Shown: in pieces, positions 1 through 11,778 of the stretch
Numbering within the stretch: the first letter of the stretch is position 1
Layout of the letters: every line of letters begins with the position of its first letter
Source of the DNA: Grammothele lineata
Lineage: Eukaryota > Basidiomycota > Agaricomycetes > Polyporales > Polyporaceae
Direction: 5' to 3'
Length of the DNA: 64,000 nucleotides
Assembly (NCBI GenBank): GCA_002150815.3
Contig: NDFF03000028.1
Location: forward strand, 124,001 to 188,000
Position numbers and translations under genes: made by a program
Notes under the pieces: model-generated
Told to the model about the DNA's origin: nothing
Databases searched by the model: none
Seen by the model: the letters and a program-made list of their open reading frames with translations, nothing else

Positions 1-662
1 GCGTGATACGCGCGGGCGCAAATAACCCGGACCTTGATGCGGTACTTTGGGTCCCACTGCGAAGACGCGTTCAGCGAACCTAAAAATTGCTCAGAACAAC
101 TGGTAGACATACGCCTGCGTAGCCATCGAAGACGTAGACGTTGTCGCGCGTGTTGAGGTAGTCAATGGCGCGTTCACGGTTGATCTCGAAGGTGTCTGAA
201 GGACTGTCGGTTAGGACACCTATCCGTGAGTCGAGGAAGCGTAACACTTACGTTCGTCCATCTTGATGTTGACGGAGCCCCACCAGATCTCGTCCTTGGA
301 CGTCTCCTCGTAGACGATACGCTTGTCCTTGGGACTGCGGCCAGTCTTCTTGCCGGAGAAGTTGATGAGCGCACCAGACGAGGAGACGACGGCACCCTCG
401 TTCCGGATGGCATCCTCGTAGAGGACTGCAGGGGGTGCGTTGCGCTTGATCTGGATCCGGTCCATGTCGAAGCCGGCCTGGGAGAAGTACTCTAGGTCGC
501 GGCCGATGACTGCGGGATGGTCGAAGACGATGAGCGGGACGGCACACGACGCGGACATGGCGAGCACAACGCACGGTTGGAGACCTCAGCATCATGCGCC
601 TGGGCATAGTGCTTGTGGAGGATGTGGGGGGTAACATACGGGGTTCCGTGGGTGTAGACCAT
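1..662 (-). CDS. ATP-dependent phosphoenolpyruvate carboxykinase, 5' part (runs off the left edge)
   Basis: Converts oxaloacetate plus ATP to phosphoenolpyruvate, the committing step of gluconeogenesis, in the cytosol. Model: complement(join(<1..56,113..195,252..477,585..662)), starting at the ATG at 662. Residues after the second exon junction read [20 protein letters not shown], followed by the family signature [20 protein letters not shown] and later [19 protein letters not shown] and YVFDGYAG. These are the conserved N-terminal blocks of the ATP-type enzyme, not the GTP-type. The introns between exons 2-3 and 3-4 are short and canonical with matching phase. The first intron (478-584) is 107 nt with a weak gtctcc donor, so the exact N terminus is less certain. 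Only about 148 codons lie in the window; the catalytic kinase loops are outside. A TATAAAG box sits upstream on the same strand at about 912-918. Confidence 0.93.
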
Positions 663-911
663 CTTGGAGAGCTGGCCGACGACGGGGAGGGGAGACGGAG
701 TCAGTTTTTCGAGACGGCGGGGAGGAGACAGACGCGATCGGGCCGGATCCCGCTAAGCGCGATGCGGGGTATGGGGAGGCGTCGTGGGCGCGATGGACAA
801 TGGACTCACCACGGAGGCCGGTGAGGAGCGACGGGGGAGCGATGGGCGAGGACGTGCGAGCGCAGAGGGCGAGAGAGGGATGATCGGATGGGTGGAGCGG
901 AGAGGGAGAGA

Positions 912-918
912 CTTTATA
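912..918 (-). promoter_or_regulatory. TATA box of the PEP carboxykinase gene
   Basis: TATAAAG on the minus strand, about 250 bp upstream of the ATG at 662. It is a plausible core promoter element. The start site itself cannot be seen. Confidence 0.5.
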
Positions 919-2400
919 GCAGCGACGAGGCGAAGCATCCAGGAGGGCTCGCACCAAATCCGGAAACGGCTCTTGCAATCACGCGGGATATCTCGCGCCT
1001 CTCCCGGTTCTGTCCGCAATGCGGGGTACCGAGCGGAAGGGGGCTCGCGCCGTCCGGGGCCCCAGCGCGGGGGGCGGCGTCGTTGCAGATGATGGGCAGA
1101 ATGAGAGGGAGGTCGTGGACGACGACGAGCAGGGCATCGCCTGCATCGTCGCCGACGCTAACCCGCGCGCTTCTTTCCCCAGGCTCCTCAGCAGGCCCCG
1201 AGGGCCATGCTCACATGCCGCCTCCTCTCTCCGCTTGCCATTCCCGGCCCTGGCTGCTCCTCGTCCACCAAGCGTCTCTCTCGAGCCCAGCACCTCTCTT
1301 CCAGCGCAGCCCCGTCCACGCGGAGACGGCTCCTCCGCCGGAAGCGCGCGGGGAGGCAGCGGGGTCCCCCGGAAAAGAACACTGCGAAGGCCTAGAATGA
1401 AGACCTCAGCTACAAATTCCCTCTCAGTGAGACCTGCCAGCATGAGACTGGCGTGACGCACAGGCACGCACCCCTCCCCATTAAACAGGGCCCGCCGTCC
1501 TTGTTCCACCGCCACGGCTTTCCACATCCTCTCCGAGTCGACAGCGCCCCGCCGTCCCGCCCAGCATGACCCGCCCGACGGTCACACCTGACCAGCTTGC
1601 CGCTCCTCAAATGGCCCAGATCTGCGGACGTGGGAGTCGGTGAGAGAGTATTCGCCGGATTTGTCGCGTGTGGGCTGGTGAAGACTGGGAAGAACGGAAA
1701 TGGCGGTTCGTGAGTAGCGCATGTGTCGATTCGTATATTTATCTCGCACCATCGCGGCAATCATCATCGACCGTCTCAGTATACCCGTCGTCTGCCAGCG
1801 CCGCAAAGTTGCGTCTTCAGCCCAGAATGGCGGCCATCGCTGCCTTGACAGGTTTGCTGTTCAGTGGGGTGGAGTCGCACTGCGCATGAGCGGTCACTCG
1901 ACCTCCAGGAGTACATCACAAGGTCCATATGCTTGGCTCGCTTTCCCATCACTTCAACTCTTCGAACTTCGGGGAGCCTACTTCGAGCTCCTTTTAGCAA
2001 CACCGCTATTGAACATCCAGAAGTAAATGTGGCCAATATCCCATTCGACGTCGTGGCCTTCATCTCCTGTGCGTGCAATTCTCTACCTGCATTCTAAGGA
2101 CCAATATCTGACGCTCACATTCCAGGACCTCCACGCTCATGCTGTGCCCTCGGCGTAGGCAGGGTGCAGTAATACGCCTGCTACACAGCCGTGTGGGTTA
2201 GTCTGTGGCATACATCCGTCGCCAATAGCCCATGAATCCAGTTCATCATACGGCTCGACCGGCAGCGGTACACGAACTAATGCCGAACAACTGCGATCAT
2301 TTCACATGGGCGCGTAAGACGACATACATATATGCGTTGGGGTTCTCGAGCCCGAGTTATCAGTGTCTCAAGAACCCCAGCCATCTTTCAAGTAAAACTC
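919..2400. other. Intergenic, no supported gene
   Basis: About 1.5 kb between the divergent PEP carboxykinase and TMEM53-like genes. The first 700 bp are GC-rich with overlapping open frames on both strands that look like composition effects. A short minus-strand stretch near 1980-2050 reads protein-like (VEWDIGHIYFWMF) but has no start or convincing neighbouring exons. Confidence 0.4.
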
Positions 2401-3542
2401 ATGGAATCCATCTCCGCCCTGGTGACCTCGAGCGTGTCTGGTATGTCGCAGGACACTCCCGACGTCCGCCAGGTCATTGCCGCAAAGACGAATAACGAAC
2501 CTACGTAAGCCCTCTCTGATAATTTACTCCGAAGTCTGACGTCGGCGCTTCGTGATTAGGCTCGTAATCGTGTTCGGATGGTGTAGGTTGCTGCGATTAT
2601 CCTATGGTAATCTTCAGCCCACTGACATTCTTGGGACAGTCGGTGGGAAGGAAAGCACAGTACGCAAGTATGCCGAAGGGTACAAGAAGATGTATCCTTC
2701 TAGTACCCAACTTGTCGTCATCTCCGACCCTCTTCGCACTTTCAGAACAGAATCCGCCCGCGTGAGTCATGGCTGGACCCTCCATACACACTGGATGTCC
2801 AACGACGATTATCCCTCTCTATATAGGAGCGAGCAGTCCTGCCAGCCCTCCGTTCACTCGAAGAGCTGGGACTTCTCTCTGCCGACCCAGCAAGCCCCTC
2901 TCCGCGCGTATTGCTTCATGTCCTCTCAAATGGTACGTCTCTGCGCCCTGCAGTCTCGCACTTACCAACCTTTACCGCCTTCCCTTCTATTTAGGTGGCG
3001 TCCTCTCCCTTAATGATTTTGCCACTGCACTCCGTCGACGCAATGTTCTTCCGAGCCCCGGCTGTCGTTGTGTTATCATCTTCGACTCTGCGCCCGCCCC
3101 AGCGACGCTAGTCGTCACCCTCCGCGCTGTGACGGCCACGATCCGTTCACGCCTTCTCCGTGCGCTCCTCACGCCCTTCCTGGCGTTTGGGTATGCGGCC
3201 TTGCTCGTCCTGCGCTTCCTCACGAGGCGGTCACCCGATCCGCTCAAGCCGATTTTGGAGCGGCTGCACGATCCGGCGTTGCTCCCGTGGACCAGCACGA
3301 GGACTTCAAGAGCGTATTTGTTCTCAGATAATGACCCGATTGTGCGGCCATGGATGGTGAAGGCTCACGCAACCCAGGCGCAGGAAAGGGGGTATAGGGT
3401 GAGGATGGTGAACTTTGGCCGGAGCGGGCACGTTGCGCATGCAAAGGAGTTTCCGGAGAGGTATTGGCGAGAGATCAGGGACTTCTGGGACGAGGAGGTG
3501 GTGAAGGCTGATCAGGTAGAGATCGAGGAGGTGATGACATAA
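2401..3542 (+). CDS. TMEM53/DUF829 family alpha/beta-hydrolase-like protein
   Basis: Model join(2401..2504,2560..2582,2640..2761,2827..2932,2995..3542), 300 aa. All junction phases agree and each intron (55-66 nt) has gt/ag ends. Seen in the protein: VIVFGWFGGKESTVRKYAEGY near residue 37, the family's opening strand and turn; LLHVLSNGG near 112-120, the SNGG turn that carries the presumed nucleophile serine; SDNDPIV and SGHVAHAKEFP in the C-terminal third, where family members have the acid and histidine. A hydrophobic stretch (LTPFLAFGYAALLVLRFL) precedes the acid motif. Known family: DUF829/TMEM53, membrane-associated in animals, enzymatic role in fungi unknown. Substrate and compartment are not inferable here. 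The second exon is only 23 nt. Confidence 0.88.
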
Positions 3543-6500
3543 AATACTTACGTGGTGAGTGAACGTGTTCTGAGCCGCAACTATTGTGCGTGCGATGGCC
3601 GAGTTTTGGCGACGGGTGCTGACCCCGTTTGGTGGCGCTTTCGTAGGTCAGGCGCTCTTGTCTTGGTGTGGTGTAGTCGTTCAATAGACTGCGGCAACCA
3701 TTGTGGTAATGGATTTGTAGCCACTCGTTTTCTTAACGCGCTACGCAGTAAGATCAGGAGGTGCCCGTGACCCTGGACAATGAGAGGGTTTGGCGTACCC
3801 TGCGTATATATTTCAGAGGGGAGGCGGAGGGGGTGAACATCATCTCCTCGCCTCCTAGTACCTCCTCCCGTCAGCCTTGGTTTTCGACGCAGGGCTACAT
3901 GGCCAGGCTGTTTATCTAGAATGCGGTCAGTTCGTTTTCTTAACGGCATTCATGTTCCCTGACGTACGGCATCTAGCCCTACTATCATCCGCAGTGCATT
4001 ATTTGCAAGAGACAGTGGGTTGAAAGCAGTACTGTGGTATGTACTATGTGCTGCGACTGTGACCGAAGCTCTCCGGATATCCTGGTCATCATCGGGCACC
4101 GATCCCTGCAGAGAGCACACTCGGCTTTTCCTCATCAGTGTTGCCCCAGCCCAGAACGCCGACAACGCTCAGTACAGACAGGCTCTCCTAGCGTAAAGGC
4201 TAAGGCGAGCCATCTACAGACATGACCAACTCTAAGATGGAGCGTTGCGGATTCCCTGTAGACGGTACGTGCGTTGCGGTCAGCGCCGCCATGCTCACCG
4301 TACTGACAATCGCAGTCACTCACCGCTAGTAGATTCTTAGCGTGTTTCCTCTGGTGAGTTGTCCGCGGACATAGACCAACATGGGGGCGAAGGGCGACTG
4401 AATCCTGCTACAGCTTGCGGCTCTTCGTTGTCGACGGCCGGCACTCGTGGTCTGTCAAAATACGGATGAGCTTGCGGCCTCCCTCGCATGGGCGAGACGT
4501 GGTGGTCAACGGCGCTCACCCTCGAAACGCAAGTCTCTGAAGCAGCAGGCTGGTCGGGTAGCGGCCGCTCAAGTCCAAAGGGTGGGCGGCACCCCGGGGC
4601 AGCGAGGCGTGACCACTCGGGCGGCGGGTGGTCTGTCGATGGTTCAGTTCTCGCTGCTCAGCCGGGGGCCGGCCCATGGGGTACCGGGGGGCATGGCAGC
4701 GGAGTGCGACGGGGGCGCGGGTGTGGGGGTGGGGGGGAGCGGTCGAGACCCGAGTCTCCCCCGTTCGTCCTCTGCTTGGCCCCCGCGGCTGCGGAGTCAT
4801 GGGTGGGCGCCGGAGGGAGCGGGCGGTGTGTACCCTCGTGGGGTGGGCACGAGGCAGGCTCTTACCCGTCGTTGGGCGATCGGGCTCTCCGCCTCCCGAG
4901 CGGGTGCGCGGGAACGGATTCGGTGAGTCCCCCGGAACTCTTCCGAGAACAATTCAACTATTGTGCAATGACGATTGCTCACACTGGGCTCGGTCCACAG
5001 ACCGTATCTGATTTGGGAAGGGTCCATCGGCAGGAGGGACGGCTCCCGGGACCGCCCTCCTACTCGTCCATCAGTGTATGGCACAAGCGAGGAATGGAGC
5101 CAGGCCCTGGGGTGGCTTCGACGCGCATTGGTCGACGATCGATGTACTGTGGGAGCGGGAGGCCTCGCATGTCGCCTCTCGCGTCTGGCCTGTCGTCGCA
5201 CCCCTCCCACGGCGGAGGAAGCAGACTCGCCCGAAGACCTCAGGACGCAATGTATCTCGGCGGCCGATTGTAAAAGGTAGGCGGGAGCTCGGGGGAAGGG
5301 AACTCCCGCCGCTCGCTCGAGACCCTCATCGCCGACCAGTGTGACACTCGTACCGTAATCCATCACAGGTCCGCGGAGGAATGACGATCTTGCTACCTCT
5401 CAGGAAGCCCCCGGAACAGCTGCATAATCCACATGTCAGGGAGGACCCTTAATGCTCAAGCCCCCGATGTGCGCCGTGGCATCCTCGGACAAAGGACTAC
5501 GGATCAAAAAAGGAATGACGACCCATAGAAGCCCACAATGAGTGGTAAGCGGGGCGCGCCGAGACGGGGCTAACTTCGTCTCAACACTTACAGCGGCCTC
5601 CCTCCTTCCTAAGGGCTTTGAAGTGGCTGCCGCAGCACAAGTAGCGCACCATTGTTCAGCGGGAGAGCAGAAGAAGCACTACGCGGGGCCGTGACTCAGA
5701 CCGAAGCGGGGAGTGCGATGTGGCCGTGGCCCTGGTCGACGCATTGTGGCGCAGCAGGGCGCCTATTCTTCCATGTGGCCCTCCCCCCGCCAGACCTCTC
5801 TCGGAGACGCATTATCGGCTGCCGCCCTCGAAATAATAGCCGTAAGCATGAGAGCGACATTGGGAACATACTGACCGAGTCTCATCGCACTAGCTGCTGC
5901 CATCGCGTGTCCAGGCGCGGCGGACGGATGCGTACTCGCAGGCTATCTCGGAGGGTGGATCCGGGGACTGGCTCTCTGGGCGGCCTTCGGCGCGCCATGC
6001 GCGCACACCACACCGGATCATTGGGGGAGACTACTAGCACAATGAGCTCCGTACCCGCCTCCCACCCCCAATATTTGCTCCCATGACTCCCAGGACCCTT
6101 CCGAGCGACGCAGGTAAACTCGTCGTGCAACTAAGGGCTATCAGTACAGGAACTATTCATTGTCCTCGAGGACTTCGGGTCATCTGCGCGGCCGTTCGCC
6201 GGGAAATCACTCTGGAGCCTCTTCGTGCGGACTCGATCGGGCGGGCGATAATCTAGATTCCGCGGAGGGTTTTGGTGAGGTCGGCCACACGGGCACTCCC
6301 AGGCTCTGGCGCGACAAAGCAAGGTACGAATTGTGACTCGCTATCGACGACCACACTAGACGTGTCAGGACAATAGCCTAGACCGTCTAGTCAATTGTGT
6401 GTCGTCAATCAAACGGTGTCGTGTTTGCTGCTCCACTACGAAGGGCCTTCTCGCTCAGGCTGTTACTATTCCGAAGGCACACCTGGATCTAAGAGACGGT

Positions 6501-7441
6501 ACTCGTGGGGATTCCGTTGGAGAGTATTGCATGTCGCGGTGGTGTATGACCGCAGCCTGCGCAGGATACACCTGTGCTGATTTGTATTGAATTTGCGTAC
6601 TTCGGAGGGAAGACATGACGGTTTTCGGACGCGCGTTTGGCGAGGCGCAACTCATTAGCCTTGCACTTGACAAGGAGACCTGTCTGGCGCGTCAAAGGCG
6701 AAAACGGCGAGCTCTGAGGGCGGCGGCTGGTATCATGACCACCAAATGAGCGGCCGCCGTAGCCTGTATGGCGGGGAGGTGGGGGGTTCACTGTCGGAGG
6801 TGGTGGCGGTGCCTCTACGCTGGGACTCGCGTGGTGCTGCGGAGTTCATTCCGGAGGCCACTCGAGGGGATGTGCAATTGTGCGGTAAACGATGGGTGAT
6901 TCAAGGAACTGGTGTCTCGGCAGAGTAGCAGTGATCTGGTCGCGGCAAGCCGTTGGAATTGCGGACGTGCAAGACAGCCTACGGTTGCAGAAGCGAAGTT
7001 TGGTGCCTGGTAAGAGTTTGACCAATTTGGGCATCGCTCAGCGCTGGTACTACCTGCGCAGCCGAAGGCGCCGGGGCCCGGGGCGGGCAGTGGACACTGG
7101 AGAGGCGCTGGACCAGGACCCCGGAAAGGGCGAGGGCATGGCTGGGCGCTCTGTGGGGAAGCCAAATAGCGAGCACAACAGAACGCGGTGTTGGACGCCC
7201 ACAGGACCACATCGGGCAAAATAGATAAGTTGAACACTTCCCGAGGACGACTCGACACGCGTAAACGCCTGCCTCTGCCCTCTCCCTCCCGTGGGCTACT
7301 TAAGGCCCCCGCATCTCTCCGCCGACAACAGCTCACTCTCCCATCCCCGCTCCCCTCTGCAGCCCGTCTTTCCGCCCACGTCTCTTGTTCTAACCACACG
7401 CCTCCCCTCCCCTCGCCCTCCCCCCTCTTGCCGTGACCAAC
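3543..7441. other. Long gene-poor stretch with a GC-rich island
   Basis: About 3.9 kb without a gene I can support. Positions 4440-5380 are very GC-rich and carry overlapping open frames of 94-261 codons on both strands, with no recognisable domain and no splice-consistent exon chain. The rest has short frames only. Positions 7240-7441 are CT-rich leader and promoter sequence of the downstream HMG-box gene. Confidence 0.5.
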
Positions 7442-9220
7442 ATGCCTCGTAACCCTACCGTCCGAAGCAAACCCTCCCCGTCCTCCACGTCTGCTCCCCG
7501 ACCGTCGAATATTGATCCTGACACGGGGAAAAAGGTTCCCAGGCCCCCCAACGCATGGATCCTCTACCGTAAGGATCGCGTGGCCCAGATGAAGATCCTC
7601 GAGCCGGAGCGAATCAAGGGTCTGCGGCAAGCCCAGATATCGAGCTTGCTTTCCGTGGAGTGGAAAGCGGCTAGTCCGGAGCTCAAGGCCGTTTACGAGA
7701 AGCGCGCAGAGATTGCGAAGGAGCTGCACAAGGCGGCGTATCCGACGTACAAATATAATCCTCAGTCCAAGGAGCAAAAGGAGCGGAATCGGGAGCTCCA
7801 AAAGGCCGCAAAGGCAGCACAGAAGAGGCTGGATGCCGCCGCCAAAGCGTCCAGCAGCAAGCGTTCCTCAACATCCTCTTCCCCCCGTCCGGACGCGGAC
7901 AGCGTCCGCCTTACCTTCGTCGACCGCGGCGAGAGCTCATCACGTGATACTTCGCCTCCTCCCCGGGGCGGGGGCCCCTCCCCACCTTTGGAGTATCTTT
8001 CCTCTTCCGATGGGTCTGACTTCGGAGGGTCGTCGAGTATCACGACATCCTCCTCGCCTCTCTCCTCAATCCCTCGACATCTCGCGGGGTCTGCGTCTTA
8101 TCACTCCAACCCCTCTCCGCCGGCCTACGGTGGATTCGTCCCCCTCGCCCCCTCTCACCAGGCGTCATTCAATATGCTTGGTAGCATCGATCCCTCCACG
8201 TCTTCATCGACGCCAAGCGATTCCCCCCCATCATACACGGAGGGGGATGCTGGTTTTTCGGATCCCTTCTTCACCGAGTTCGGCGCTGAGTCCGTCGGTG
8301 GGTTCGGCGGGTTCGACATGACCCTCGAACCTCACGGGCAGTGGAACCTGCCTGGGTTGCCGGTGCCTACGGTGAGTCTTGTCTCTCAGCATGCGTCGTA
8401 CGTATCCTGATTGTCTTCCTATTAGGCACTGGAAGTCCCGTTGCCCATTCCCGTGTCTACCAACTTCGGGCTGCACGGAACCATTGAAATGGACGGGTCG
8501 GTCACGAGTGCCGAGAGTGCGGTGAACATCATGCTGGCCGGGTCGACATTTACGTCCGCCCACTCGCCGCCGGGCGAGCTTGACATCGCGGACCCGCTCC
8601 AAGTCGGGAGCGCGCCATCGTCGGGGACCACCGACAACATCTCTGGTGTTGTTGATATGGCGGAGGTTCACGAGTTCGTCGAAGACCATGCTCAAGACCT
8701 GGGGAATTCTGTGGTGGACCCCGCTGTGCCATTCGTATGGGAGGAATTTGCGCATTTCGTCACCAGCTTGGGACCAAGGGCTCCCGAATTGTTTAAACCC
8801 ATGTTTTACCCCGACTTGTCGGCTCAGACCGCCACCGCCCTCGATATGATGAACGTTCAGCCGTCCACCTTCATCCCTCCTACGGCTCCTGTGCCCCCGC
8901 AGATAGCTGAACAGCAGCCGTTCGATCAGTCAATCATGGACCCCGCTCTTTTCACTCCGTTCGGGATGGATTTCTTCAACGCCGTGGACAGCTTCCCCAC
9001 CTCCATGGGGCATGCGATGAGTGCGCATGTCGACTACGTCGCACCCAACGGGTTCGAGGAAGGTTCGTCGGCGGCCCCACTCCCCGTCGAGCCGGCTCCT
9101 TCTCGCCGGTACGTTCCCCCGAGTGGGGCCGTGAACAACGGTCGTCGTCGGGTGGCCCAGCAATTCCAGCGGGAGCCACGCAGCATGGCTGAAATGGCGT
9201 ATGATATGGCGAACTTGTGA
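7442..9220 (+). CDS. HMG-box (MATA-HMG type) transcription factor
   Basis: Model join(7442..8371,8426..9220), 574 aa, one 54-nt phase-0 intron (gtgagt...attag). The ATG at 7442 is the first in frame; the open frame upstream of it has no other ATG. Residues 33-106 form an HMG box: PRPPNAWILYRKDR opens helix 1, VEWKAASPELKAVYEKRAEI spans helices 2-3, and YPTYKYNP closes it, as in fungal mating-type and pheromone-response HMG proteins. A basic Lys/Arg/Ala helix follows (110-150). The remaining roughly 400 residues are Ser/Pro-rich and disordered, typical of activation regions. Known role of the class: sequence-specific minor-groove binding and bending, often in sexual development. Which regulator this is cannot be told: no homeodomain mating-type or pheromone-receptor genes lie nearby, so I do not call it a mating-type locus. 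A spliceable gtgagt...cag intron appears in the 3' UTR (about 9262-9323). Confidence 0.9.
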
Positions 9221-9805
9221 GGCGAAGCGTTTCACATTTTCTCGTTCGCCTTATCGACACTGGTGAGTTTTCTCGACCGTTTGATGTTTCCACATGTTGC
9301 TCACTCTGACTTGATCCTCCAGCAGACCTTTGATTGGCGGTCTTCGCTCTCCCATTCTTCGTTCCGTGTACATGGTTTTTCTCTAGCCTTACTCCCCTCG
9401 ACTGTTTTCGCCGGATCCGCATGACCTCGCGCCCACCACATTCATCGTCGCTTCTGTCCCATCCACCCCTCCACTCTGCTTTGTTATCATCGCTAGGCTC
9501 TCATCCGGATCTCTCTCGCTGTCTCCCGCTGGGCTCGTCGCTCTATATCGCGCATCATACTCAACGTCGCATCTACCATGACTTGTCACGACCCCCGCCA
9601 TACATTATTTGCTCTAGCTATCGGACGTTGACATCCGTCGTATATATTCCTATGTTACTCGCTACACGCTATCCATTCTCCCTTCTTGTACTTGCTTTTT
9701 TGTCGTCACCCCCATCCCCCCATCGCTATCCTTTGCTGCTTCGCGTGTAGATGTTGCTATCCCCGATGTCCCGTTTTGTGCTCGTCGCGTGTGTGCTCCT
9801 CACGC

Positions 9806-11284
9806 TTAGTATCGTCGAGGCTTGACCTCGCTTGAATCCCTCAGAAGTAGTGTACTGTGCAGTAGAACTGTTTGGCCGTTGTATTTGTCGTCGATGAATC
9901 GAAGTCCCGCGGTTCGCTGTAGCCCCTCGACGTGCGTCTTCAAGATCTCTCGTTGTTTGTGGCTCTCTAGGTACGCACCGTCGTTCCCCTCCGCTTGCGC
10001 GAGCCTGTCCGTCATGAGCCCGGAGCCGTCGATCTCCGGTTGTGGAGTTGGGCGTCCCCGGGGTCCTGCACGCGACGCGATCATGGCAATCTCCCCGCGT
10101 CGCGGAAGCATTCGCGTCTGGCGCCCAGCGCGGAGGCAGACGCGTCGCACGTGCACCACGTGGACCGTGTCAACTCCGCCTGCCCATTGTCCGCCCCTTC
10201 CAGACGGGCGCTCTCCGCGCGCCTCTCCAGCCTCTCCAGCCCGCGCTCCCATTGTCCGCTGCGGGGAGCACAAGGACCCGCCTGCCGCACGCCCGCACTC
10301 AGGGTGAACAGCGCGGATATGGCGGCGAGACGCACCTCCCAGGCCACGTGGGCCCCTTCTCCTGCCTCTCCGCCCACAGCCGCGCCCGTCGCCCCCCTCG
10401 ACCGGCTCGTCTCTTTTGTCTCCGCGCACCGTGCCGACACGTTCCTCGATGCTGGACCGCACCAGACGCTCGCCCGTCCTTGCATTCCTGCGACCCCGCG
10501 GCGAGGCGTGAGAGGGAGGGATATGCGAGAAGATGGCTGTGGCGCGGCGTGGTCGGGCCCTGGGTTCTGGCACGCGAGAAGCGTGAGCCGCGGTACGATG
10601 GTGGACCAGGGTGGCGGCGCGTACGTGAGCGAGCAGGGGAACGGTGATATGAGCCGTGCGCGGGGCTCCGAAATTGATTGAGGCAGAGACGCGAAGGTTG
10701 TGACGCTCCTCATCGTCGATGTCTCCCGCGACGGCGCAGGCAATCATCACGATGGCGGCCTTCGTCCTCGCCACTAGCAGGCCATTGAGCCACAGCTTGC
10801 ACGAACTGCACGCATTGTGCCGGTATCGTGCAGACGCTGCTCTCGGTTCGCGGGAATCTGAGCTCGGACTCCGAGCGTGGACGCCATCATTAACGGCATT
10901 GGAAGGCTCACGTACATGCTTCTCCGCCTCCTTTCTCGTGCGCGCGTCCTCCGGACCTCGTCGTCTCCTTTTATTGTATCGTGCGGAACAACGCGCGTGG
11001 CTGCGCGCAATTATAGAGGAAGCCGCAGCGCTGCGACGGAGCCGGAACCGCACGTGAGAAACTTCGATACCGTGCTTGACATGATGAGCTCGAAGGCTCA
11101 GGCAGTCCGAGAACGCAGGCCGCATATTCGCGGTCTTTTGGTGCTTCGAACTGGAATTGGAGGGTAGTCGGCCGCATACAACAGAACCACATGGGCGGCG
11201 TTGTGTTCTTCGATGTCCCATTGCTCGACGTTCGACTTGATAATGGCTGGCGATGTGATATCGAAGCAGATTGCACTCTGGCAT
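9806..11284 (-). CDS. Candidate orphan open frame, 492 codons, Arg-rich
   Basis: The longest uninterrupted frame in the window, on the minus strand and convergent with the HMG-box gene. No domain is recognisable. The middle (about 10050-10650) is very GC-rich and also open on the plus strand, so composition may explain part of it. The last 80 codons have ordinary codon use and read like a folded C terminus (AYLESHKQREILKTHVEG ... FIDDKYNGQTVLLHSTLLL). In the first 300 bp a different frame (IIKSNVEQWDIEEHNAAHVV) looks more protein-like, so the real gene may be spliced differently. I would not name a function. Confidence 0.3.
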   Translation of the reverse strand: MPECNLLRYHIASHYQVERRAMGHRRTQRRPCGSVVCGRLPSNSSSKHQKTANMRPAFSDCLSLRAHHVKHGIEVSHVRFRLRRSAAASSIIARSHARCSARYNKRRRRGPEDARTRKEAEKHVREPSNAVNDGVHARSPSSDSREPRAASARYRHNACSSCKLWLNGLLVARTKAAIVMIACAVAGDIDDEERHNLRVSASINFGAPRTAHITVPLLAHVRAATLVHHRTAAHASRVPEPRARPRRATAIFSHIPPSHASPRGRRNARTGERLVRSSIEERVGTVRGDKRDEPVEGGDGRGCGRRGRRRGPRGLGGASRRHIRAVHPECGRAAGGSLCSPQRTMGARAGEAGEARGERPSGRGGQWAGGVDTVHVVHVRRVCLRAGRQTRMLPRRGEIAMIASRAGPRGRPTPQPEIDGSGLMTDRLAQAEGNDGAYLESHKQREILKTHVEGLQRTAGLRFIDDKYNGQTVLLHSTLLLRDSSEVKPRRY

Positions 11285-11778
11285 CGGTGAGCTGAGTGAA
11301 GGGCGTTCACGGATCTAGTGCTAGGGCAGCGCCAACATGACAGCGATGGGGAAGCAGCAGGGGGCAAGGTGGGCATCGCCGTGCCATCGTCTTCGCGCTG
11401 TGCTTTTAAGTTCTGCGACGACCTTGTATTGTCCTTCGCCTGACGACGAAAGCACGGGATCTAGGTCCTTTGTTCCCCCGTTGCAGGGGGGAGCGATACC
11501 GCCGTCTTGTACGCGTTCCATATGCGGCGCCAGCCTGATTGACTCGTCTTGTCTAAACGAGGTCGCGTAACTTGGTCACGGCAGAGACTTCACGTGAGAG
11601 TAGTCGTTCTATCGGATGGTGAGAAGATCAAGATCGAGTCGCACCCATAGCCATGGGCGAAAGTAGTAATGCTACAATTACACAATAGCTCGTGCTACAG
11701 ATTCAGCTGTAAAGGCCAACTAAAACAAGTCGAAGGTAGTGCTAACTGGTACCAAGATAACGTTCTTTTCCATACAAG

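Noticed and set aside
220..567. Reading PEP carboxykinase straight through 478-584 from an internal start
   Set aside because: The family sequence preceding the substrate-binding core continues into 585-662 only if 478-584 is removed; the read-through segment matches nothing in the family.
4797..5366. 189-codon minus frame as a gene
   Set aside because: Four other frames are open over the same DNA and none shows a domain or spliceable structure.
10042..10681. Plus-strand open frames of 201 and 228 codons
   Set aside because: They overlap each other and a longer minus-strand frame in a GC-rich tract; no start context, domain or splice signals.
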